A stretch of 39,759 nt of DNA, from the NCBI GenBank assembly GCA_020847415.1, contig JADLBZ010000289.1, positions 1 through 39,759 on the forward strand, in the 5' to 3' direction. The DNA is from Planctomycetota bacterium. Its GTDB lineage: Bacteria > Planctomycetota > UBA8742 > UBA2392. Under the pieces are notes generated by a model. That model had not been told where the DNA came from, searched no databases, and was given only the letters and a program-made list of their open reading frames with translations. Numbering within the stretch: the first letter of the stretch is position 1; the number at the start of each line of letters is the position of its first letter. A program made the position numbers and the translations under genes. This document shows positions 9,518-18,027 of this stretch, in pieces.

Positions 9518-9541
9518 GCGCGGGGTCTGTCGGCCCCGCGC
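9518..9541 (+). terminator. GC-rich hairpin after the coiled-coil gene pair
   Basis: Perfect 8-bp stem gcgcgggg/ccccgcgc with an 8-base loop, 41 bp after the stop of the second coiled-coil gene. The T-tract that should follow is poor (tctgcattt), so this is a weak intrinsic terminator candidate. Confidence 0.45.
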
Positions 9542-9580
9542 TCTGCATTTGCGGCCGGGCGGCAATCACAGGCCGGGAAT

Positions 9581-9744
9581 CTGATAATCAGACCCGATTT
9601 ACCAGAATTGGACCAAAGTGGTCCGCCATTGCGCGCAGAATCACGCCGCGCGGCCCGCACCACAGGCCGGTTCCGGGAACGCCTTTCCATTTGAAGGCAA
9701 GTTCAAGAATGGGGGTTTATCCCGCCCCCCCCGGTGTGTATACA
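9581..9744 (+). promoter_or_regulatory. Dyad-rich region upstream of the alternative complex III operon
   Basis: The 384-bp gap between 9476 and 9861 holds no convincing gene. It carries three dyads: CTGATAATCAG (9581-9591), GGACCAAAGTGGTCC (9610-9624) and TTGAA-N6-TTCAA (9691-9706). A weak promoter-like pair TTTATC (9716-9721), 17 bp, TATACA (9739-9744) follows. A TTGACA at 9761-9766 has no good -10 partner. Regulation of the respiratory operon from here is inference. Confidence 0.3.
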
Positions 9745-9860
9745 GCCCGCACCGAGTGCCTTGACAGAAGTACGCCCTCGACACAAGTCCTTGGCTGCCA
9801 CGGTGTCATGACGGCGGCGGGATTTGCGAACGGGGTTTCGCACCGGATGGAGGTGGGAAG

Positions 9861-10850
9861 GTGTTGCTCAAGACGCATCGCTGGCTGTTGCTGTTCGGCG
9901 CTGCAGCGTTTGTGTGCGCGGCGCTGTCGGTCAGTGCGGGCGTGGCCAGCGCCCAGGCGACAGACGATATTGAGGTAGTGCCCACCCCGGCGGATAACCC
10001 GAAGAACGTGGGCGAGTTCGCGCCGGTGAAGTGGGAGCCGGAACAGGGCGAGCACCCCGGCAAGAAGCTGTTTGCCTCGTGCGCCGCGTGCCACACTCTC
10101 GGCACGGACAAGAAGGTCGGCCCCGGCCTCGCGGGCATGGCGGAGCGCGTGCCGGAGCGCGAACGGCTGCTGAAGTTCATCGAGAATCCCAAGGCGACGG
10201 ACGGAGACCAGTACTTCAAGGATCTTCGCGCGTCGTTTGCCGACATGATGGCGGCTCAGGGCCGCGACGCGGGCGGAGCATTGACCCGCGAGCAGATCCT
10301 GCTGGTCATTGACTACATCTTCCGGCACCGCGCCAAAGTGCCGACCATGACGCCCGAGCAGCTTGAAGCCCAGGTCAAGTTGGGACGCGACCTGGTGAGC
10401 GGCGCCCGCGGCTTTGCGCAGGGCGGCCCGGCCTGCGTGGGCTGCCACACTATCGGCTCGGACAAAGACCTGCGCGGCGGCAACGTGGGACCCAACATCG
10501 CCCACGCCTACGTGCTGGCCCGCGCCAACGGCAGCAAGAAGGCCGCCAACTTTTCAGACGGCCTCGCGGTGGTGCTGACCGGGCCGGAAGCCCCCAAGAT
10601 GCACGAGGTCTTCCAGACCGCCGACAACAAGCCGCCCTTCACGGACGAAGAACTTGATGCCATGGCGGCGTTCTTTGAGCGGACGGCGCGCCAGGTGGGC
10701 ACCGAGCGGGAGTCAAACTACCTGCCGATCTTTGCACTGATCCTGGCGGCACTTGCGGTGCTGCTGCTCGACGGCTCGCTGTTCGGCAAGCTGTTCGTGA
10801 AGGAGAAGCACGAGTACGTGGACGGCCCTTACGCCGCGGACAAGCACTAG
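9861..10850 (+). CDS. Membrane-anchored dihaem cytochrome c
   Basis: The 329-residue protein has a signal sequence (about 1-32) and two c-type haem sites, CAACH at 74 and CVGCH at 192, each followed by a cytochrome c-like fold. One C-terminal transmembrane helix (about 290-312) is followed by a short charged cytoplasmic tail. The start is GTG with GGAGG at 9849-9853, seven bases upstream, which decides against the ATG at 9847 in another frame. It is the first gene of the respiratory operon, 21 bp before the NarI-like gene. It probably passes electrons between the complex III module and a terminal acceptor, or is an additional subunit. It differs from standard ActE, which is encoded separately at 17314. 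Confidence 0.88.
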   Translation: MLLKTHRWLLLFGAAAFVCAALSVSAGVASAQATDDIEVVPTPADNPKNVGEFAPVKWEPEQGEHPGKKLFASCAACHTLGTDKKVGPGLAGMAERVPERERLLKFIENPKATDGDQYFKDLRASFADMMAAQGRDAGGALTREQILLVIDYIFRHRAKVPTMTPEQLEAQVKLGRDLVSGARGFAQGGPACVGCHTIGSDKDLRGGNVGPNIAHAYVLARANGSKKAANFSDGLAVVLTGPEAPKMHEVFQTADNKPPFTDEELDAMAAFFERTARQVGTERESNYLPIFALILAALAVLLLDGSLFGKLFVKEKHEYVDGPYAADKH

Positions 10851-10871
10851 AAGGCGCGACGGGAGCACACC

Positions 10872-11702
10872 ATGGCAGGCGAGATACGCTTCAACCCGCA
10901 GCAGAACATTGACGCGATCGCGGACTTCTTCAACCCCATGCTGGACGGGTTGATCACCATCATCCCGTGGCTGCTGGTGATTACCCTGGGCGCCGGCCTG
11001 ATCCGCGCTGCCATGCAGTGGCGCAGCGCCGGCAAGGTGCTGCCGCCGATCATCCCCGGCACCTCGCTGCGCTTCGTCGTGCTGAGCCTGCGTCCGCTGG
11101 ACCTGACCGCACAACACGAGCGCGACCTGCGCTGCGTGCCGCTCAGCGTGGGCTTGTGGGGCCTGTTCTTCTACCACCTGTTGCTGGTGGGCCTGCCCGG
11201 TGTGGTACAGGTCATGGTGACCGATGCCGGAACCCGCGCCGCCCTTGAGGTGGTGGGCATCTCCCTGGCCTTCTTCACGCTGTTCGGCATTTTCAACCTG
11301 CAACTGCGGCACCTGCTGGACAAGTCCATCCGCCGGCACTTCACCGTGGTGGACTTTGCGGTCATCAGCTTCCTGATGGTGGCCCTGGGTGTGGGCATCT
11401 TCACCTGGGCCACCGTGCGGCACGCCAGTTTCTGGACCGGCCAGGTTGCTGGGCCGTTCTTTGTGGATGTGTGGCTGTTCCGCACGACCACCAACGCCGC
11501 CATCTATCACCTGCCGGTGATTGCCAAGCTGCATGTGCTGGCGGGTTCGCTGGCGCTGGGCGCTGCCCTGCACTCGCGCGTGGTGGCCCACACGCTGCTG
11601 CCCAACCTGCGGGCCTGGCGCGTGCACCTGGTAGACGGCAAGCCGGTGGACGCAGGAACGGTGGCAGCGCGGCTTTCAGGCGTGTCTGCGGAGCAGCACT
11701 AG
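10872..11702 (+). CDS. NarI-like membrane subunit (putative b-haem protein) of the complex III operon
   Basis: The 276-residue protein has an N-terminal amphipathic stretch and about five hydrophobic helices. The overall pattern recalls the gamma subunit of respiratory nitrate reductase and DsrM/QmoC-type quinone-reactive proteins. Histidines that could ligate haem b lie within or near helices (HLLL near 100, RHLLDK near 150, KLHVLAG and ALHSRVVAH near 225-240). The gene sits between the dihaem cytochrome and actA, with gaps of 21 and 41 bp, so it is surely co-transcribed. Standard act operons (actABCDEF) do not include such a gene as far as I know. The role as a quinone-reactive haem b subunit is inferred from fold similarity and position. 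Confidence 0.7.
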   Translation: MAGEIRFNPQQNIDAIADFFNPMLDGLITIIPWLLVITLGAGLIRAAMQWRSAGKVLPPIIPGTSLRFVVLSLRPLDLTAQHERDLRCVPLSVGLWGLFFYHLLLVGLPGVVQVMVTDAGTRAALEVVGISLAFFTLFGIFNLQLRHLLDKSIRRHFTVVDFAVISFLMVALGVGIFTWATVRHASFWTGQVAGPFFVDVWLFRTTTNAAIYHLPVIAKLHVLAGSLALGAALHSRVVAHTLLPNLRAWRVHLVDGKPVDAGTVAARLSGVSAEQH

Positions 11703-11743
11703 GCGTAACGGGTTAGGACCCGGGCCCAAGACGGGACCACGAC

Positions 11744-12334
11744 ATGAGCGCAAAACTGGCCATTCTCTTCCTGCTGCTGACCATCGCCTTCGGGCTGCCG
11801 GTGCTGCTTGCTTTCCGCACCGCCGACGACATCCAGCTCCCCGGCGTGCACACCGGCTACCAGCCCGAGCAGCCGATTCCTTACAGCCACCGCCTGCACG
11901 CAGGTGTGCTGAACATTGACTGCCAGTACTGCCACGCGGGCGTGGACGAAGGGCGCCATGCCACGCTGCCCAGCCTGTCGGTGTGCATGAACTGCCACAA
12001 CACGGTGGCGGGCAAGACGGATTCGGCCAAGGCTGGCATCAACACGCTGCGCGAGGCCTGGAACAGCGGCGAAGGCGTGGTGTGGAAGCGGGTGCACAAC
12101 AACCCGGACTTCGTTTACTTCAACCACATGGCCCACGTGCGCAACGCCCGCCAGGGTAAGGGCATTGATTGCGCCGAGTGCCACGGCGACATGACGGAAG
12201 CGGGGCTGGGGCTGCAGGCCAAGAACCGGACCATGGGTTGGTGCGTGAACTGCCACCGCGACGAGAACGCGAAGTACGAGCAGGAGGGGTTTGCCGCCAA
12301 GGCACCCCTGGACTGCGACGCGTGCCACCGCTAG
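11744..12334 (+). CDS. actA: Alternative complex III subunit ActA, pentahaem cytochrome c
   Basis: The 196-residue protein has an uncleaved or cleaved N-terminal hydrophobic segment (about 5-26) and five CXXCH sites: CQYCH (60), CMNCH (81), CAECH (143), CVNCH (167) and CDACH (191). IPYSHRLHAG upstream of the first haem and the length match ActA. In alternative complex III it is the periplasmic pentahaem subunit that accepts electrons from the ActB iron-sulfur chain and passes them to ActE. It lies directly upstream of actB (33 bp). Confidence 0.93.
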   Translation: MSAKLAILFLLLTIAFGLPVLLAFRTADDIQLPGVHTGYQPEQPIPYSHRLHAGVLNIDCQYCHAGVDEGRHATLPSLSVCMNCHNTVAGKTDSAKAGINTLREAWNSGEGVVWKRVHNNPDFVYFNHMAHVRNARQGKGIDCAECHGDMTEAGLGLQAKNRTMGWCVNCHRDENAKYEQEGFAAKAPLDCDACHR

Positions 12335-12367
12335 GCGACTGGGCGAGACAGGGAAACGGATAAGCGT

Positions 12368-15328
12368 ATGCAGATCGAGTTCAACCAGAACCCGCGGCCC
12401 GCGCAGGATGACCTTGCCGACATGCCGGCCGAGCTGCGGCAGGAGATGGAGCGGGTCAGCAAGTCGCGCCGCGACTTCATGAAGGTGACCGGCATGGCCG
12501 CCATGGGCGCCGTGCTGGCCGGCTGCACCGCCCCCGACCGGCTGGTGAAGCCCCTGCTGAAGAAGCAGGAGCACATCATGCCGGGCGTGGCCTACGACTA
12601 CGCCTCCACCTGCCAGGCCTGCAGCGCCAACTGCGGCACCTGGATGAAGGCGCGCGACGGCCGCCCCATCAAGGCCGAAGGTGCCCGCGACAACCCCCTG
12701 AACCGCGGCGGCCTGTGCGCCCGCGGCCAGGGCCAGCTCTGGGGCCTGTACGACAGCGAACGCCTGAAGGGCCCGCTGCAGAAGAGCAGCCCCGTGAAGT
12801 GGGAAGAGCTGGACGCCGCGGTTTCGGGCGCGGTCAAGGGCGGCGGTGCCGTGCTGCTGACCGGCACGGTCAACGGTGCCTGCGCTCGCGAGCAGATCCG
12901 CCGCTTCTGCGAAGCCACCGGCGCCCGCCACGTTGCCTACGACGCCATCTCAGCCTGGCCCATCGCGGCTGCCCACAAGGACACCCACGGCGCCGCCGTG
13001 CTGCCGCGCTATCGCTTTGAACTGGCCGAGGTAGTGGTGGCCATTGAGGCCGACTTCCTGGGCTCGTGGATCTCGCCGGTCGAGTACGCGGCCGGCTGGG
13101 CCGTGAACCGCGACCTGCGCAACGGCCGCCGCACGCTGAGCAAGCACTTCCAGCTTGAGGCCAACTACACCATCAGCGGCGCCAACGCCGACGAGCGCAT
13201 CAAGCTGCCCGCCGCCGAGCGCGGGGCCCTGCTGACTGCTCTTGCCAACAAGCTGGCCGGCAACACCCGCTTTGGCACGGCAGGCGCGCACAGCGTGCCG
13301 CCCGAGAAGCTGGACGACATCGTCAAAGCCATCAAGGATGCGCCTCGTAAGGCCCTGGTGGTGTGCGGCAGCGACGACGTGAAGCACCAGAAACTGGTCA
13401 ACGCCATCAACCACATGGCCCAGGCCTACGGCAACACGGTAGACCTGCGCAACGTCTCGCAGCAGAAGCTGGGCAACGACGACACCCTGGCCCAGTTGCT
13501 GAAGGACCTGGAGTCGGGCGCGGTGAAGACCCTCATCGTCTGGGGCGCCAACCCGGTTTATGAGCTGCCCGAGGGGGCGAAGTTCAAGGAGCTGCTGGCC
13601 AAGGTGGGCACCACCGTGGCAATCAGCGCCTTCCCCGATGAGACCACCACCGAGTGCAACTGGCGCGCCTCTGCCGACCATGCACTGGAAAGCTGGGGCG
13701 ACTTTGAGCCCGTGCGCGGCCTGCACTCGCTTTCGCAGCCGCTGGTGCGCCGCCTGTACGACACACGCAACCCGCTGACCAGCCTGCTGAAGTGGGCGGG
13801 CCACGCCGACGGCAACCGCGACTATCGCGAGGTGCTGGCGGATTACTGGAAGGCCAACGTGCTCCAGGGCGGCGCCTGGGAAGCCGCCGTCGAGCGCGGC
13901 TTTGTGGACGCCCAGGGCAGTGTGGTCACCAACATGCCGGTCATGAACGAAGGCGCCGCCACGGGCCTGAATGCCGGCGCGCTGGCCACCGGTGACGGGC
14001 TGGAAATCGTGCCTTACCAGTCCGTGCTCATGGGCGACGGCAGCCAGGCCAACAACGGGTGGCTGCACGAGGCCGGCGACCCGCTGACCCGCGCGACCTG
14101 GGGCAACTATGTGGCCCTGAACCCGCTGACCATGAAGGAGCTCGGCATCGCCGACGGCGACGACGTGACCCTGAGTGCTGAGGCCGAGGGCCGCAAGGTG
14201 GAGCTGAAGCTGCCCGCCGTGCGCCAGCCGGGCCTTGCCGGCAAGTCTGCCGCCGTGGCGCTGGGCTTTGGCCGCACCCAGGCCGGCAAGATTGTCTACG
14301 GTATGGGCACGGGCGCCCTGACCGGCGCTGAGGCGACCATCGGCGCCAACGCCTACCCGCTGCTGGCCCGCGGCAAGGTGGTGTTCGGCACGGTGGCCAA
14401 GTCGGGCGGCAACCGCAAGCCCGCGCGCATCCAGGAGCACGACTCGCAGGAGAAGCGTCCTCTGCTGAAGGAGACGACCCTGGAGCAGTGGCTGGGCAAG
14501 CCCGATGCGGGCAACGACCAGCACCTGCCGCCCGCCAACCTGACCCTGTGGCCCCGCTGGGAGTACAACGGCCACAAGTGGGGCCTGGTGGTGGACCTGA
14601 ACTCGTGCACGGGCTGCAGCGCCTGCGTGGTGGCCTGCAGCGTGGAGAACAACGTGCCCGTGGTGGGCCGCGAAGAAGTGGCCACCCGCCGCGAGATGCA
14701 CTGGCTGCGCATGGACGTCTACTACGAAGACGACCACAAGGACGGCCTGCTCACCGAGAACGAGAACCCGCTGGCGGGCTTCCAGCCCATGATGTGCCAG
14801 CACTGCGAGAACGCGCCCTGCGAGACGGTGTGCCCGGTGATTGCCACCAGCCACACCGAAGAGGGCCTGAACTCGATGACCTACAACCGCTGCATCGGTA
14901 CGCGCTACTGCGCCAACAACTGCCCGTACAAGGTGCGGCGCTTCAACTGGTTCCTTTACAAGCACAACGACTTGACCATGAACCTGGCACTGAACCCGGA
15001 TGTCACGGTGCGCACCCAGGGCGTCATGGAAAAGTGCAGCATGTGCGCCCAGCGTATCTACGAGGGCAAGCGCAATGCCGCGCGGGCCGGCGTGAAGCTG
15101 CCGGACGGTGCCATCCGCACCGCCTGCCAGAGCAGTTGCCCCACCAACGCCATCGCGTTCGGCGACGTGAACGACAAGGACAGCGTGGTGACGCGGTTGC
15201 TGAAAGACCCGCGTAACTACGCCGTGCTGGCTGAAATCAACACCCGCCCAGCCGTGACGTACCTGACCAAGGTACGCAACCGCAAAGCGCCCCCGGCGCC
15301 TGCGGACGGCCACGGCGGCGGACACTAA
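12368..15328 (+). CDS. actB: Alternative complex III subunit ActB (molybdopterin-enzyme-like domain fused to ferredoxin domain)
   Basis: The 986-residue protein starts with a twin-arginine-like signal (SRRDFMK, Arg34-Arg35) followed by a hydrophobic stretch ending LAGC (Cys53), so Tat export and perhaps lipid anchoring are likely. Residues about 70-710 follow the molybdopterin oxidoreductase fold. Residues about 735-960 are an NrfC/PsrB-like ferredoxin domain with four cysteine clusters, starting CTGCSACVVAC at 747 and including CQHCENAPCETVCP and CIGTRYCANNCP. It is the electron conduit between the quinone site in ActC and haem subunits ActA/ActE. Unusually, the first domain keeps a full C-x2-C-x3-C-x27-C motif (Cys82, 85, 89, 117). 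As I recall the better-studied ActB proteins lack it. Confidence 0.94.
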   Translation: MQIEFNQNPRPAQDDLADMPAELRQEMERVSKSRRDFMKVTGMAAMGAVLAGCTAPDRLVKPLLKKQEHIMPGVAYDYASTCQACSANCGTWMKARDGRPIKAEGARDNPLNRGGLCARGQGQLWGLYDSERLKGPLQKSSPVKWEELDAAVSGAVKGGGAVLLTGTVNGACAREQIRRFCEATGARHVAYDAISAWPIAAAHKDTHGAAVLPRYRFELAEVVVAIEADFLGSWISPVEYAAGWAVNRDLRNGRRTLSKHFQLEANYTISGANADERIKLPAAERGALLTALANKLAGNTRFGTAGAHSVPPEKLDDIVKAIKDAPRKALVVCGSDDVKHQKLVNAINHMAQAYGNTVDLRNVSQQKLGNDDTLAQLLKDLESGAVKTLIVWGANPVYELPEGAKFKELLAKVGTTVAISAFPDETTTECNWRASADHALESWGDFEPVRGLHSLSQPLVRRLYDTRNPLTSLLKWAGHADGNRDYREVLADYWKANVLQGGAWEAAVERGFVDAQGSVVTNMPVMNEGAATGLNAGALATGDGLEIVPYQSVLMGDGSQANNGWLHEAGDPLTRATWGNYVALNPLTMKELGIADGDDVTLSAEAEGRKVELKLPAVRQPGLAGKSAAVALGFGRTQAGKIVYGMGTGALTGAEATIGANAYPLLARGKVVFGTVAKSGGNRKPARIQEHDSQEKRPLLKETTLEQWLGKPDAGNDQHLPPANLTLWPRWEYNGHKWGLVVDLNSCTGCSACVVACSVENNVPVVGREEVATRREMHWLRMDVYYEDDHKDGLLTENENPLAGFQPMMCQHCENAPCETVCPVIATSHTEEGLNSMTYNRCIGTRYCANNCPYKVRRFNWFLYKHNDLTMNLALNPDVTVRTQGVMEKCSMCAQRIYEGKRNAARAGVKLPDGAIRTACQSSCPTNAIAFGDVNDKDSVVTRLLKDPRNYAVLAEINTRPAVTYLTKVRNRKAPPAPADGHGGGH

Positions 15329-15351
15329 GAGAGGGAGAGTGAGAGACCAAT

Positions 15352-16770
15352 ATGTCCGGCAACGCATGCTCTCCGCTACGTGAACCGCTGGTCCTCGGGG
15401 GCAAGAAACTCGGGGATATCACGCAGGACGTCTGCGGTTCCATTGAAGGCAAGCCCTCCACCCTGTGGTGGTTCGGGTTCCTGCTGGCGCTCACGGTGGC
15501 TGGTATCGGTGCAGCCACCATGGGGTACCAGATCTACACGGGTATCGGCACCTGGGGCCTGAACAAGACGGTCGGCTGGGCCTTCGACATCACGAACTTC
15601 GTGTTCTGGGTCGGTATCGGTCACGCCGGCACGCTGATCTCGGCGATCCTGTGCCTGTTCCGCCAGAAGTGGCGCACCTCGGTGAACCGCTCGGCGGAGG
15701 CCATGACGATCTTTGCCGTCATCTGCGCCGCCATTTTCCCGTTCATCCACATGGGTCGTCCCTGGTTCGGCGCCTTCTGGGCGCTGCCCTACCCCAACTT
15801 CAGGGGTCCCTTGTGGGTCAACTTCCGCAGCCCGCTGCTGTGGGACGTGTTCGCGATCAGCACGTACTTCACCATCTCGCTGGTGTTCTGGTTCATCGGC
15901 CTGATCCCGGACAACGCCACGGTGCGCGACCGCGCCAAGCACTGGCTGCGCCGGGCCTTCTACGGCACGGTGAGCCTGGGCTGGGACGGCTCGGTGAAGA
16001 AGTGGAACCACTACGAGACGGCCTACCTGATCTTTGCGGGCCTTTCGACGCCGCTGGTGGTCTCGGTGCACACCATCGTGTCCATGGACTTCGCCACCAG
16101 CGTGATCCCCGGCTGGCACACCACCATTTTCCCGCCCTACTTCGTGATTGGCGCCATCTTCTCGGGGTTTGCCATGGTGCAGACCCTGCTGCTCGTGGCG
16201 CGCAAGACCATGCGGCTGGAGAGCTACATCACGGTCAACCACCTGGAGGTGATGGCCAAGATCATCCTGCTGACGGGCTCGCTGGTGGGCCTGGCGTACG
16301 GCACAGAGTTCTTCATCGCCTGGTACAGCGGCAGCCAGTACGAGCAGTTTGCCTTCATCAACCGCGCCACGGGCCCGTTCTCGTGGGCCTACTGGATCAT
16401 GGTGAGCTGCAACGTGCTCAGCCCGCAGGTGCTGTGGTTCCGTGCCCTGCGCCGCAACCCGGTGGTGCTGTTCATCATGAGCATCTTCGTGAACATCGGC
16501 ATGTGGTTCGAGCGCTTCGTCATCATCGTCACCTCGCTGCACCGCGACTTCCTGCCCAGCAGCTGGTCGTACTACACGCCCACCTGGGTCGAGGCGGTCA
16601 CGTTCATCGGCACCTTCGGCATCTTCTTCACCTGCTTCTTCCTGTTCATTCGCCTGCTGCCGGCCATCGCGTTCGGCGAGGTGAAGGGCGTGATGAAGTG
16701 GGGCCAGCCCAAAGGACACAGCCACGACGCGGGCCACAGCCACGCGCACGGGGAGGTGAAGCATGCCTGA
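15352..16770 (+). CDS. actC: Alternative complex III subunit ActC, NrfD-like quinol-binding membrane protein
   Basis: The 472-residue integral membrane protein has about ten helices in the NrfD/PsrC pattern, with ActC-typical features: [13 protein letters not shown], the HMGRPW segment and the FEEDLxRF-like [12 protein letters not shown]. The C-terminal tail is rich in histidine ([13 protein letters not shown]). ActC holds the quinol oxidation site and, by structural work on the family, a proton path. The gene lies 23 bp after actB and overlaps actD by 8 bp (16763-16770), implying translational coupling. Confidence 0.95.
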   Translation: MSGNACSPLREPLVLGGKKLGDITQDVCGSIEGKPSTLWWFGFLLALTVAGIGAATMGYQIYTGIGTWGLNKTVGWAFDITNFVFWVGIGHAGTLISAILCLFRQKWRTSVNRSAEAMTIFAVICAAIFPFIHMGRPWFGAFWALPYPNFRGPLWVNFRSPLLWDVFAISTYFTISLVFWFIGLIPDNATVRDRAKHWLRRAFYGTVSLGWDGSVKKWNHYETAYLIFAGLSTPLVVSVHTIVSMDFATSVIPGWHTTIFPPYFVIGAIFSGFAMVQTLLLVARKTMRLESYITVNHLEVMAKIILLTGSLVGLAYGTEFFIAWYSGSQYEQFAFINRATGPFSWAYWIMVSCNVLSPQVLWFRALRRNPVVLFIMSIFVNIGMWFERFVIIVTSLHRDFLPSSWSYYTPTWVEAVTFIGTFGIFFTCFFLFIRLLPAIAFGEVKGVMKWGQPKGHSHDAGHSHAHGEVKHA

Positions 16771-17314
16771 GCTTCTGTATTGCGGGGTGTTCAAGGATGA
16801 CGAAGACGTGCTGGGCGCGGTGAAAGAGTGCCGCGAGGCGGGCTTTGACATCCACGACGTGTACACGCCCTACGCCGTGCACGGGCTGGACCGCGCCATG
16901 GGCCTGCCCTTCAGCAAGATCACCTGGGTGACGTTCGGGTGCGGCCTGGGCGGGCTGACGTTCGGCCTTTCACTGATGACCTATGTGACGGACTACGACT
17001 GGGCCATGAACGTCGGCGGCAAGTCATCGCTGCCGTTCCCGGCCTTTGTGCCGGTGCTGTTTGAACTGACGGTGCTGATCGGCGGCCTGTGCACCATGCT
17101 GGGGTTGTTCATCTTCTGCCGCCTGTACCCCGGCAAGAACCCGAAGATGAAGCACCCGCGCCTGACCGACGACCGCTTCATGATCGCGGTGAAGAAAAAC
17201 CAGAACTTCAACATCGGGCGCGCCAGCGAGCTGTTCCGGAAGTTCCACGCCGAGCAGATGCTGGACCTCGACAGCGAGTACGACTGCTTTGCCAGCCAGG
17301 GAGGGACCAGCTGA
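16763..17314 (+). CDS. actD: Alternative complex III subunit ActD (DUF3341)
   Basis: The 183-residue protein has the DUF3341 layout: an N-terminal soluble ferredoxin-like part with [13 protein letters not shown] and the [18 protein letters not shown] motif, then two transmembrane helices (about 53-75 and 92-118), then a C-terminal region that starts [16 protein letters not shown]. ActD is a membrane subunit packed against ActC with no cofactor. Overlap with actC (8 bp) and with actE (TGATG at 17312-17316, stop and start overlapping) shows a tightly coupled operon. Confidence 0.94.
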   Translation: MPELLYCGVFKDDEDVLGAVKECREAGFDIHDVYTPYAVHGLDRAMGLPFSKITWVTFGCGLGGLTFGLSLMTYVTDYDWAMNVGGKSSLPFPAFVPVLFELTVLIGGLCTMLGLFIFCRLYPGKNPKMKHPRLTDDRFMIAVKKNQNFNIGRASELFRKFHAEQMLDLDSEYDCFASQGGTS

Positions 17315-18024
17315 TGAGCGGCGGCAACAAGATGCTCGACGCCGTGATTGACATCCCGGCGAAGCAGCTCGACAAAGCCCGCGATGTGGCGATCAAGCTG
17401 CACAACACGTTCTCGGCCCGCACCTGGATCGGCGTAGCCACCCTGATAGCGGCGCTGGCTGCGGGCGGGGCGGCCTTCTACCTGCAGCGCGACTTCTCCA
17501 AGCGCAACGTCGAGATCGTGCCGATCCCGGACATGTCGCGCAGCGGCGCCGGCGAGTCCCAGATGGCGTACCCCGAGCTGGGCGGCGAAGGCGGCCCCTT
17601 TGCCGACGCCCGCGTGGACCGCGAGGCGCCCGTGGGCACGTTCTATCGTGGCCAGGGCGCGCGCACTTTCCCGCTGGGCACCGGCGAGGCCGAACGCATC
17701 AAGTCTCGTTCCCTGGTGAACCCCCATGGGGCGGCCACGGGTGCGGAACGCGACGCGGTCGTGGCCCGCGGCAAGCTGATGTACAAGGCGGTCTGCCAGG
17801 GCTGCCACGGCGTTGAGGGCGCAGGCGAGGCCCCGGTGACCGAGTACGGCATTGGCGCCCCCGGACTGGTGACCGGCAAGGCCGTGAACCTGACCGACGG
17901 CGAGATTTGCCACACCATTACCCACGGCTTCAACACCATGGCGCCGCACGCGGCGCACCTGAGCCTGGACGACCGCTGGAAGGTAGTTGCCTACCTGCGC
18001 TTCTTGCAGAAGGGGGGCCAGTAA
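17314..18024 (+). CDS. actE: Alternative complex III subunit ActE, monohaem cytochrome c
   Basis: Starting at the ATG that overlaps the actD stop, the protein has 236 residues; the frame extends upstream inside actD, but the start is fixed by GGGAGGGA just before it. A single N-terminal helix (about 38-58) anchors it. The soluble part has one haem site, CQGCH at 161, with a likely Met ligand in NTMAPHAAHL near the C-terminus. This is the class I cytochrome c subunit that hands electrons to the soluble or oxidase-bound acceptor. The actF start is 3 bp downstream. Confidence 0.92.
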   Translation: MSGGNKMLDAVIDIPAKQLDKARDVAIKLHNTFSARTWIGVATLIAALAAGGAAFYLQRDFSKRNVEIVPIPDMSRSGAGESQMAYPELGGEGGPFADARVDREAPVGTFYRGQGARTFPLGTGEAERIKSRSLVNPHGAATGAERDAVVARGKLMYKAVCQGCHGVEGAGEAPVTEYGIGAPGLVTGKAVNLTDGEICHTITHGFNTMAPHAAHLSLDDRWKVVAYLRFLQKGGQ

Positions 18025-18027
18025 CCC

